From Maribacter sp. (GTDB taxonomy: Bacteria > Bacteroidota > Bacteroidia > Flavobacteriales > Flavobacteriaceae), in assembly GCA_030730545.1 (NCBI GenBank), contig JANQUX010000010.1, positions 3,048 to 12,351 of the forward strand: a DNA stretch of 9,304 bases, read 5' to 3'. The position numbers and the translations under genes are program-made. Shown piece by piece: positions 1 to 6,650 of this stretch. The notes beneath the pieces are model-generated. The model searched no databases, was not told the origin of the DNA, and was given only the letters and a program-made list of their open reading frames with translations. Position 1 is the stretch's first letter; every line of letters begins with the position of its first letter.

Positions 1-592
1 TAAACCCTTCATTAAACTTACCTATGCAAGTAAGCATTTAGAGGAAGGATACCCTGGCAACTTAAACGTAAGCGTTACCTATAAATTGATGAATAACGCG
101 TTGCAGATTATTTATGAAGGAATGACGGATAGAAGTACGGTGATCAACCTTACCAATCATTCTTATTTTAAACTAGATGCCAACCCGTACATTGATGATT
201 ATGAATTACAATTGAATTGCCCATATCGATTAGAGACGAAAGAAAACTTACTACCTACCGGTAATATAATACCCGTACGTAAAAGCGAAAACGATTTTCT
301 TTTACCAAGAAAAATAGGAGTACAACGTTTAGATACCATATTTATAAAGGATGTCGGTAATGAAAAAGTTGCTGAATTACAATCGAAAACCTCTGGTATA
401 AACATGAAAGTGTATACCAACCAACCTGCTTTGGTAGTATATACTCCTGCAGATTTTCCGGGTATATGTTTTGAGGCTCAAAATTACCCCGATGCACCAA
501 ATCAACCAGATTTTCCTAAAAGCCTCTTAAGACCTGGTGATATCTACAACAACATTTCTATCTTTAAATTCGATTTAGGCACACCGAGTTAA
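1..592 (+). CDS. galM: Aldose 1-epimerase (galactose mutarotase), N-terminus cut off by window edge
   Basis: This enzyme interconverts the alpha and beta anomers of aldohexoses such as galactose and glucose, feeding the Leloir pathway. The reading frame is open from base 2, giving 196 visible residues; full-length family members are about 340-390, so roughly the N-terminal 40-50% is missing. Seen directly: an EEGYPGNL motif near base 40, then NLTNHSYF, whose His (158-160) matches the catalytic acid; an Asp (332-334) at the position of the substrate-binding Asp; and GICFEAQNYPD, whose Glu (473-475) matches the catalytic base. The usual Tyr-Asp-His around the binding Asp reads Leu-Asp-Thr here, a mild deviation. 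In-frame TTG/ATG codons at 86-91 lie inside the beta-sandwich domain, downstream of conserved residues, so they are not the start. The next gene begins 28 bases downstream. Family assignment is firm; the exact sugar is not known. Confidence 0.95.
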   Translation, partial: KPFIKLTYASKHLEEGYPGNLNVSVTYKLMNNALQIIYEGMTDRSTVINLTNHSYFKLDANPYIDDYELQLNCPYRLETKENLLPTGNIIPVRKSENDFLLPRKIGVQRLDTIFIKDVGNEKVAELQSKTSGINMKVYTNQPALVVYTPADFPGICFEAQNYPDAPNQPDFPKSLLRPGDIYNNISIFKFDLGTPS

Positions 593-620
593 CCCCTAGT
601 TTAGCATTTCGATTCTTTAC

Positions 621-1193
621 ATGAAACTATTAAAAAAGCTTATTATAGGTATTGTAGTAATCGTAGCACTCGTTTATCTAGTAGCTATACCTTACATACA
701 TAGTGAAGCCAAAAAATTCAGTCCTTCAAAAACAGCTCTTTTAGATTTAAAAGGCAGCGAGTTAGAGGTAGATTATTCTAGTCCGTCAAAAAAGGGACGT
801 GTTATTTTCGGAGAATTGGTACCCTTCGGTAAAATATGGCGTACAGGTGCTAATGAACCCACCACTTTTACCACTACCCAGGCAATACATATTATAGACA
901 AAACACTGCCACCGGGCAAATATTCGCTATGGACAATACCTAATCAAGATAGCTGGCAGGTAATCTTTAATACTAAAATACCCGATTGGGGCGTAACCCG
1001 CGTAGATGGTAACCAAACCACGCATGAAAGTAAACATGATTACTTAATGGTTGAGGTACCGGTAAAAAAATTAGAAGAACCCGTTGAAGACTTAGCGATA
1101 CAATTTGAGATTGTTATAGAAAATCAGCAAACACTAGACTTTTTAAGTTTAGCTTGGGATTCTACCAAAATTATGGTTCCTATTTACAAATAG
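621..1193 (+). CDS. DUF2911 family protein with N-terminal membrane anchor
   Basis: A 190-residue protein of unknown biochemical function. Residues 1-6 are basic and are followed by one hydrophobic segment (about 7-25), with no lipobox Cys, so it is probably an anchored protein with the rest outside the cytoplasm. The remainder matches the pattern I know for DUF2911: a DYSSPSKKGR motif (51-60), IFGELVPFG, the signature WRTGANEPT (73-81), PPGKYSLWTIP (97-107), a conserved Trp in SWQVIFN (111-117), and a late W before the C-terminal strand. These are common in Bacteroidota, often as secreted or lipid-anchored forms. The ATG at 621 is chosen because it gives the complete basic-hydrophobic N-terminus. 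It lies 28 bases after galM and 38 before meaB on the same strand, so co-transcription is possible, but the functions are not obviously linked. Family call is confident; role unknown. Confidence 0.88.
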   Translation: MKLLKKLIIGIVVIVALVYLVAIPYIHSEAKKFSPSKTALLDLKGSELEVDYSSPSKKGRVIFGELVPFGKIWRTGANEPTTFTTTQAIHIIDKTLPPGKYSLWTIPNQDSWQVIFNTKIPDWGVTRVDGNQTTHESKHDYLMVEVPVKKLEEPVEDLAIQFEIVIENQQTLDFLSLAWDSTKIMVPIYK

Positions 1194-1231
1194 TACCTTT
1201 ATGCAAAACTTGTATATTTTAAGTTGTTACA

Positions 1232-2221
1232 ATGAATTTAGCTAAACTTACAACATCAGATTTTCTTGAAGGCATCTATGCCAATAACGTCGCTATTGTA
1301 AGTAAAGCCATTACTATTGTAGAAAGCACAAAACCTGAGCACCGTATAATCGCTAATGAGATTATTGCCGGCTGTATTGCCAAAAAACATGATACTATAA
1401 GAATCGGAATAACCGGTGTACCCGGGGCAGGCAAAAGTACTTTTATAGAACAATTTGGTGGTATGCTTACAGACTTAGGTAAAAAAGTGGCAGTACTTAC
1501 CGTAGATCCTTCTAGCAGCAGAACAAAAGGGAGTATTTTAGGTGATAAGACACGTATGGAAGAGTTGGTCAAAAACCCCAATGCCTATATTCGACCTTCA
1601 GCTTCGGGCTCTTCTTTGGGTGGTGTTACCCGTAAAACTAGAGAAAGTATTCTTATACTAGAAGCCGCGGGTTTTAATTGCATTTTAATAGAAACTATTG
1701 GTGTTGGGCAAAGCGAGACGGCAGTTCATGACATGGTAGATTTCTTTCTATTATTAAAATTAGCTGGTGCAGGCGATGAACTACAAGGCATAAAAAGAGG
1801 CATTATTGAAATGGCCGATGCAATTGTCATTACAAAAGCTGATGGAGATAATATAAAACGAACAGATTTCGCGAGAATGGAATTCACCCGCGCATTACAT
1901 ATGTTTCCGCCGAAGGAAAATGGCTGGACTCCTGAAGTGCTGACTTGCTCTGCAATTGAAAATAGAGGTCTAGACAAAATTTGGCAGTTGATAGATACCT
2001 ATTGCAAAGACATGAAGGCATCCGGATTTTTTTCAACTAATCGACAACAGCAAAATGAGAATTGGCTTATTCAATATCTAGAGCAAGAATTATTATCCGA
2101 ATTTTATCATCATCCGAAGAACAAAGAAATGCTACCTCAATTGAAAAAAGAAGTTATTGCGGGTCATACATCACCATTTTTAGCTGCTGAAAAACTATTG
2201 AAAGCCTTAAAAACGAGCTAA
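1232..2221 (+). CDS. meaB: Methylmalonyl-CoA mutase-associated GTPase MeaB (ArgK/YgfD family)
   Basis: A cytoplasmic G3E-type P-loop GTPase that gates adenosylcobalamin delivery to, and protects or reactivates, methylmalonyl-CoA mutase. At 329 residues it matches the usual length (about 330). Seen: an alpha-helical N-terminus; Walker A GVPGAGKST (62-70); VDPSSSRTKGSILGDKTRM (91-109), the family's metal-binding/switch I stretch; RPSASGSSLGGV (121-132); the switch II region ETIGVGQSE (154-162); and the guanine-specificity motif TKAD (201-204) after a LAGAGDELQGIKRGI stretch that is nearly invariant in the family. The C-terminal helices (about 270-329) form the dimerisation arm. The ATG at 1232 gives a standard N-terminus. 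TACCTTTA at 1194-1201 is one base off the Bacteroidota -7 box but has no TTG at the right distance. No mutase subunit lies in the window, so its client must be encoded elsewhere. Confidence 0.97.
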   Translation: MNLAKLTTSDFLEGIYANNVAIVSKAITIVESTKPEHRIIANEIIAGCIAKKHDTIRIGITGVPGAGKSTFIEQFGGMLTDLGKKVAVLTVDPSSSRTKGSILGDKTRMEELVKNPNAYIRPSASGSSLGGVTRKTRESILILEAAGFNCILIETIGVGQSETAVHDMVDFFLLLKLAGAGDELQGIKRGIIEMADAIVITKADGDNIKRTDFARMEFTRALHMFPPKENGWTPEVLTCSAIENRGLDKIWQLIDTYCKDMKASGFFSTNRQQQNENWLIQYLEQELLSEFYHHPKNKEMLPQLKKEVIAGHTSPFLAAEKLLKALKTS

Positions 2222-2274
2222 ACTGTTATCGATGTTACTACGATTCGAGTACATATTCTTTAGTATAAAAAACA

Positions 2275-2282
2275 TAACTTTG
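2275..2282 (+). promoter_or_regulatory. Bacteroidota -7 box (TAACTTTG) upstream of the family-2 glycosyltransferase
   Basis: The sequence is an exact match to TAnnTTTG, the -7 element of the primary sigma factor in Bacteroidota. It ends 22 bases before the ATG at 2305, so a transcript starting a few bases downstream would carry a short leader of about 15 bases, as is typical. No TTG is present at the -33 spacing, so the promoter would be half-consensus. Inference from motif and position only. Confidence 0.5.
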
Positions 2283-2304
2283 CATCGATTTCAAAAACAA
2301 CCCA

Positions 2305-3264
2305 ATGCAACCTGTTACCACTTCTCTACTTTCGGTCGTTGTTCCTTTATATAACGAGCAAGACAACGCGGCTCTTCTTACACAGAAAATCCACGAAAGC
2401 TTGGTTGGCTACAATTATCAAATTATTTACATCGATGATTTCTCGACCGACAATACCAAAAAAGTAGTAAAAGCACTTAAAGATGATAAGGTTCATTTAA
2501 TCGAATTGAAGAAGAATTATGGTCAGAGTCTAGCATTGGCTGCAGGTTTTGATTATGCTGAAGGAGATTATATTATTACAATGGATGGTGATTTGCAAAA
2601 CGACCCGTCAGATATTCCTCAAATGCTGAGCTATGCCGTTAGCGGTGAATTTGATGTTGTAACCGGTATTCGTCAAAAAAGAAAAGATTCTTTAGTTAAA
2701 AAAATTCCCTCTAAGATCGCCAACTTCTTGGTTAGGCGTGTTACCAAATTAGATATTAAGGACAATGGTTGTGCCTTAAAAGTTTTTACCCGAGATATTG
2801 CCAAAGATTTAAACCTATATGGCGAAATGCATCGGTTTATTACCCTATTGGCATTTCTAGAAGGCGGTCAAATTAAGCAAGTACCGGTAAAACACCATGC
2901 ACGCCATGCAGGGGTTTCTAAATACGGCTTAGAGCGCGTTTTCAAAGTAGTGGCAGATATGATGCTATTACTTTTTATTCGTAAATACTTTCAACGCCCA
3001 ATTCACCTTTTCGGTATCTCTGGTTCTTTAATGATTATGGCAGGTGTTTTCATTAACATTTATCTAATGATCATAAAGTTCGGTTTTGGGGAAGATATCG
3101 GCACAAGACCTTTATTGACAGTAGGTATGATGTTTATTTTTGCAGGTATTCAATTATTTACAATCGGTATCGTAATGGAGTTATTAATACGTACTTATTA
3201 TGAATCTCAGAACAAAAGACCGTACCGCATTAAAAAAATAAGCGTAGGTGGCGAAGTTAAATAA
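2305..3264 (+). CDS. ArnC/GtrB/DPM1-like family 2 glycosyltransferase (polyprenyl-phosphate glycosyltransferase)
   Basis: Likely transfers a sugar from a nucleotide donor to undecaprenyl phosphate on the cytoplasmic face of the inner membrane. The 319 residues have a GT-A catalytic domain (about 8-215): SVVVPLYNEQDN (10-21), a DD pair (44-45), the metal-binding DGD (94-96) in MDGDLQNDP, the IRQKRKDS stretch (122-129) typical of the DPM1/GtrB group, DNGCALKVF (153-161), and MHRF (175-178). HARHAGVSKYG (198-208) is the family's exit motif. Two hydrophobic hairpin helices follow (about 235-259 and 269-296) and then a basic cytoplasmic tail, which is the ArnC/GtrB architecture. The ATG at 2305 follows an exact -7 box. 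Its last 17 bases overlap the next gene, suggesting translational coupling. The sugar cannot be read from sequence; ArnC itself uses a formylated aminoarabinose donor, GtrB glucose, DPM1 mannose. Confidence 0.92.
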   Translation: MQPVTTSLLSVVVPLYNEQDNAALLTQKIHESLVGYNYQIIYIDDFSTDNTKKVVKALKDDKVHLIELKKNYGQSLALAAGFDYAEGDYIITMDGDLQNDPSDIPQMLSYAVSGEFDVVTGIRQKRKDSLVKKIPSKIANFLVRRVTKLDIKDNGCALKVFTRDIAKDLNLYGEMHRFITLLAFLEGGQIKQVPVKHHARHAGVSKYGLERVFKVVADMMLLLFIRKYFQRPIHLFGISGSLMIMAGVFINIYLMIIKFGFGEDIGTRPLLTVGMMFIFAGIQLFTIGIVMELLIRTYYESQNKRPYRIKKISVGGEVK

Positions 3265-4129
3265 GAAAGTAACTACCACATTAAAAGTCCTTATCAGTGC
3301 TGTTTTAATTTATTTCATTTTTACAAAAATCGATGTAACTGAGATAAAAGACATCTTGATAAAGAGCAATCCGTTTTACTTATTATTAGCTACTTTTTTC
3401 TTTATAATTTCTAAGTTTATTGGGGCAATACGCCTAAACCTATACTTTCATCAACTTAAAATTATGCTTACCAATAAGAGTAATTTTGAGCTGTACTTAT
3501 TGGGTATGTTCTATAACCTATTTTTACCCGGTGGTATTGGTGGCGATGCATACAAAGGTTACATTCTAAAGAAAACCTTTGATATAAAGACTAAAAAAAT
3601 AGTTAGTGTATTAGTATTGGACAGATTAGGCGGGCTATTATTACTGTTCATTTATGCCTGTAGCCTTCTTGCATTTCTTAAAATAGAATTACTAGATGGT
3701 TATCGGTGGATGTTCATTGCAGCCATACCACTATCGGTCATTGTATTTTGGCTATTGAATAAGAAGTTCTTCAATTTTGTATTACCCATTTTTTGGAAAT
3801 CGACCGCATTATCTGCGTTGGTGCAATTGGCACAATTAATTTGTATTTGGTTTATTCTACTTGCCCTGAACATTGAAATGAATCAGATTTCATATCTCAT
3901 CATTTTCTTAATTTCATCTATTGTTGCGGTAGTACCTTTAACTTTAGGCGGTATTGGTAGCCGAGAAGTAACTTTCTACTATGGTGCTAAGCTCTTAGGT
4001 CTAGATCAAAGTATATCGGTAGGTATTAGTGTGTTGTTCTTTTTAATTACAGCTTTAGTTTCGCTTATTGGCGCTTGGTATCACTTTAAAAAGGTAAAAT
4101 TAGAACTGGCACAAACGACTACTGAATAA
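3248..4129 (+). CDS. UPF0104 / lysylphosphatidylglycerol synthase TM-domain membrane protein ('flippase-like')
   Basis: An inner-membrane protein of 293 residues with about seven or eight hydrophobic segments (for example near 10-27, 42-62, 80-95, 118-144, 153-171, 186-207, 214-235, 255-278). It matches the LPG-synthase transmembrane/UPF0104 family: PGGIGGDAYKGY (94-105), LDRLGGL (124-130) and VVPLTLGGIGSRE (228-240). In MprF this domain flips aminoacylated lipids; here there is no soluble aminoacyl-transferase domain, so only the translocator-like part exists. The start is a GTG at 3248, inside the end of the glycosyltransferase gene (17-base overlap); the first in-frame ATG would remove the first two membrane segments, so GTG is preferred. 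Being coupled to a polyprenyl-phosphate glycosyltransferase makes it a candidate for moving the glycosylated carrier across the membrane. That role is inference; the family is clear. Confidence 0.9.
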   Translation: MAKLNKKVTTTLKVLISAVLIYFIFTKIDVTEIKDILIKSNPFYLLLATFFFIISKFIGAIRLNLYFHQLKIMLTNKSNFELYLLGMFYNLFLPGGIGGDAYKGYILKKTFDIKTKKIVSVLVLDRLGGLLLLFIYACSLLAFLKIELLDGYRWMFIAAIPLSVIVFWLLNKKFFNFVLPIFWKSTALSALVQLAQLICIWFILLALNIEMNQISYLIIFLISSIVAVVPLTLGGIGSREVTFYYGAKLLGLDQSISVGISVLFFLITALVSLIGAWYHFKKVKLELAQTTTE

Positions 4130-4140
4130 ACTAGTACCTG

Positions 4141-5799
4141 TTAATAAATATGCAGCAAATGCATCTTATTAACGACCTTTTTTCGAGTATTCGGATTCAA
4201 GAATTTACCCTGAAGCCGTGTAATTCTAAACTGATCTACAGAAATTTGAGAATCCCAATCGAAACCTTTGTTTTCTAGCATACGCATTTCATCATCATTT
4301 ACATACACCCAAATATCTTTTTGATTTCTTAATAGAGCGGGCGTAATAAGCTGAACAGGATGTTGATTATAGAAGTCTAACGACCAACTATAATCTTTTC
4401 CCACCTTATAAATACGATCCACAGGAATATCTTTTTCAGAAATAATTTTAGCCATTGAAGACCCACCTTGGTAATCTAATAAATTCGGATAAAAATGTAA
4501 GTTTAAAACCGCATTCAAAAGTAACGAAGCACAAACAGACATTGTCACTAATTTTACATAAGGCCCTTCTCTTTTTAAAGCATAATAAATTATAATAATG
4601 CCAGCTAAAATTAAGACAACATAGGCAACAATACTTCTTAATTTAAAAACATAGAAGCATATTAACGCCGATGCTATAAAGACAATGCTTAGTACAAAGT
4701 ATTGCCCTATCATTAACAATTTTATCGTTTTTGCTTTATCTGTTCTATATAAGTTATAAATATATGAAGCCGTAATTACGGCAAACAGCGGAATGGTAAT
4801 ATTCAAGTAATGTGGCAGTTTAAATTGCGCAAAACTGATTATAACGAAGATGAGCGTAATACCACCAATGGTCAAAAACTCAAAACCAGGCTCATATCTA
4901 AATTTTATTTTTACAAAGCTTTTTACCTTATTATAGAATGCAGTAATTCCTAAAATTGTCCAAGGGAGAAAGACCCATAAGAAGGTATGAAAAAAGAAAA
5001 AATAATCGCTGCTGTTCTTACCGATACCTTCACCACTTAAGCGCTCAAAACTCTGTTCCCAAAAAATAAAAAATATTCCGCTACGATTATCTTTTCCACG
5101 AATCACCTTTTCAGGGTGCATATCGAACTGTAGGTAATAAGCATATAACATTGGGGTTATGGTGATGGCAAACACCAAAAGAGCCAGTAACACTTTCCAA
5201 CTAATGAAAGCCTTCCATTTATTGGTATAAAATAGATGACATAGAATAGGCAGCCCGATAACCAAAAGTGCAATCTGTCCTTTAGTAGAAAAAGCAATAC
5301 CCGCTGCAAATGCGCCAATAGCTATGGCAGAAGCACTACCTTTTTCTATATACTTTGCTAGCTGCCAAATTGCTAAAATGCTAAAGCCCGTTAAAACTGC
5401 ATCTGTACGCACATCGATAGCCCCTAATACAATAGTCTGTGCAGTCATAAAAATCAATGCAGACAACTTACCAACTTTCTGATTATAAAGTAGACTACCC
5501 AAGCCGTAACAGCTATACGCCGCCAACAAGGTTGCTAATATGCCGGGTATTCTATAAGACCATTCATGAATACCGAAAATCTTATACGATAATGCTGCTA
5601 ACCAATAATGCATATGCGGCTTATCTAAATATTCTTCAGGACCTTTAAACAGGCTAAAGAAATCATTCTCTTGAACCATACGCATTGCCATTACAGAAAA
5701 TTGCGCAGAATCATTCTCGAATAGCGTTACAAACATACCTGCAACGTATACTAAAAAAATCAAAAGAATTAAAAACCAATACCTTAGATTAGATATCAT
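4141..5799 (-). CDS. ArnT/PMT-like family 39 glycosyltransferase, integral membrane
   Basis: A 552-residue GT-C enzyme expected to take a sugar from a polyprenyl-phosphate donor and attach it to an acceptor on the periplasmic side. Residues 8-27 form the first membrane helix, and the following loop has ENDSAQFSVMAMRMV (28-42), with Asp30 at the place of the catalytic acidic residue of the ArnT/PMT DE motif. YLDKPHMHYWLAAL (57-70) matches the family's KPP-YW segment, followed by FGIHEWSYRIP (75-85), DVRTDAVLT (129-137) and GIAFSTKG (167-174). Further helices run to about residue 435, and the last ~110 residues are soluble and probably periplasmic. Typical ArnT is about 550 residues. The ATG at 5797-5799 overlaps the TGA of the PAP2 gene (ATGA), so the two are translationally coupled. 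Its stop lies 11 bases from the convergent UPF0104 stop. Acceptor (lipid A, protein or glycolipid) unknown. Confidence 0.9.
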   Translation of the reverse strand: MISNLRYWFLILLIFLVYVAGMFVTLFENDSAQFSVMAMRMVQENDFFSLFKGPEEYLDKPHMHYWLAALSYKIFGIHEWSYRIPGILATLLAAYSCYGLGSLLYNQKVGKLSALIFMTAQTIVLGAIDVRTDAVLTGFSILAIWQLAKYIEKGSASAIAIGAFAAGIAFSTKGQIALLVIGLPILCHLFYTNKWKAFISWKVLLALLVFAITITPMLYAYYLQFDMHPEKVIRGKDNRSGIFFIFWEQSFERLSGEGIGKNSSDYFFFFHTFLWVFLPWTILGITAFYNKVKSFVKIKFRYEPGFEFLTIGGITLIFVIISFAQFKLPHYLNITIPLFAVITASYIYNLYRTDKAKTIKLLMIGQYFVLSIVFIASALICFYVFKLRSIVAYVVLILAGIIIIYYALKREGPYVKLVTMSVCASLLLNAVLNLHFYPNLLDYQGGSSMAKIISEKDIPVDRIYKVGKDYSWSLDFYNQHPVQLITPALLRNQKDIWVYVNDDEMRMLENKGFDWDSQISVDQFRITRLQGKFLNPNTRKKVVNKMHLLHIY

Positions 5800-6365
5800 A
5801 GGGAAAATTTGCGAAGTGCAAATATAAATAACTTTACAAACAACCAGCCGAATAACGAGCCTATAAGAGCACCAGTAATAACATCAAGCGGAAAATGTAC
5901 ACCAAGATATATTCGACTATAAGCAACCATAGCTGCCCATAAGACTAAAAAGACACCTAAATATTTAAGTCTTGATTTTAAAATATTACCAAAAAAAACA
6001 GCTAATGCAAAAGAATTGGACGCATGTGCAGAGAAATAACCGAATTTACCGCCGCAATAACTTTTTACCAATCGCATGTAGGGTTCAACTTCTGGATCAT
6101 GGCAAGGTCGTAATCGAGCAACGCCATACTTAAAAAAATTACCTAACTGATCGGTAACCGTTATTAAAAGAGCAACAGAAACTAATAGCACTAAAGTTTT
6201 TTTACCTCCATATTTCTGAAAAGAAAGAATCAGCAAAAAAATATAAAGCGGTATAGCGCTAAGCTTATGGGACAGGAATAGAAAAAAATTATCCCATTGT
6301 GGCGTACCTAGTCCATTGAGGTATAAAAAGACATCTTTATCTAACTGTAATAGCTCTTGAAGCAT
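5796..6365 (-). CDS. PAP2-family membrane lipid phosphatase
   Basis: A 189-residue membrane phosphatase of the PAP2 superfamily, the group that includes undecaprenyl-pyrophosphate phosphatases (PgpB/YbjG), lipid A 1-phosphatases and phosphatidate phosphatases. All three phosphatase motifs are present: K79-X6-R86-P87; a variant second motif FSAHAS (111-116) with the catalytic His114, in place of the textbook PSGH; and S150-R151-X5-H157-X3-D161. About five or six hydrophobic segments surround them (near 25-48, 57-74, 117-128, 136-149, 162-184). The ATG at 6363-6365 is 3 bases after the stop of the upstream acidic gene, and the TGA overlaps the start of the family-39 glycosyltransferase. The context suggests a role in recycling the polyprenyl carrier or trimming phosphates from the acceptor lipid. 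The substrate cannot be settled from motifs. Confidence 0.92.
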   Translation of the reverse strand: MLQELLQLDKDVFLYLNGLGTPQWDNFFLFLSHKLSAIPLYIFLLILSFQKYGGKKTLVLLVSVALLITVTDQLGNFFKYGVARLRPCHDPEVEPYMRLVKSYCGGKFGYFSAHASNSFALAVFFGNILKSRLKYLGVFLVLWAAMVAYSRIYLGVHFPLDVITGALIGSLFGWLFVKLFIFALRKFSL

Positions 6366-6368
6366 AAT

Positions 6369-6596
6369 TTAATCTTCGTATCTAGATACTTCGCGATCAT
6401 AAAAAGCGGTAGCAGCAGCAATTAAGGTTTCTGCCTCTTCTTCTAATTCTTTTTCATCTTCTTTAGAAAATTCTTCAAGCCATTCTACCTCATCATCTTC
6501 AAGATTGATTATAAACCTTGGAAACTCGGTATGCACTACAAATATTGCTGTCGGATAATCTGTATTATCACCCAATAAAAATTTCGGAAATTCCAT
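6369..6596 (-). CDS. Small acidic protein of unknown function (75 residues)
   Basis: I do not recognise a named domain, although it resembles short hypothetical proteins seen in flavobacterial genomes. It has 23 Asp/Glu against 6 Lys/Arg, with the acidic run concentrated in residues 33-56 (DDEVEWLEEFSKEDEKELEEE), which looks helical. It has no signal peptide or membrane segment, so it is probably cytoplasmic. Residues 2-8 (EFPKFLL) and 24-30 (EFPRFII) form an internal repeat flanking a short beta-like segment, AIFVVHT. I start it at the ATG at 6594-6596; a TTG 12 codons upstream (6630-6632) would add a Ser/Tyr/Thr-rich stretch of no apparent character. It is 54 bases after the MATE gene and its stop is 3 bases before the PAP2 ATG, so it is very likely in the PAP2-glycosyltransferase operon. 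Function unknown. Confidence 0.8.
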   Translation of the reverse strand: MEFPKFLLGDNTDYPTAIFVVHTEFPRFIINLEDDEVEWLEEFSKEDEKELEEEAETLIAAATAFYDREVSRYED

Positions 6597-6650
6597 AAAA
6601 AATGTACTATATAAGGTTGAACTATAGTGCAAATAGCGATGACTAGACCG

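Noticed and set aside
86..91. TTG/ATG as the start of a short epimerase
   Set aside because: Conserved epimerase sequence (EEGYPGNL) lies in frame upstream, so the gene is cut by the window edge and not short.
1276..1977. Antisense open frames within meaB (such as 1276-1581 and 1726-1977)
   Set aside because: They are reverse-strand shadows of a strongly conserved GTPase, with no motif or upstream signal of their own.
6597..6630. Possible promoter for the acidic protein: TTG, 23-base spacer, TACATTTT on the minus strand
   Set aside because: The -7-like box is one base off consensus and ends only two bases before the ATG, so the transcript would start inside the coding region.
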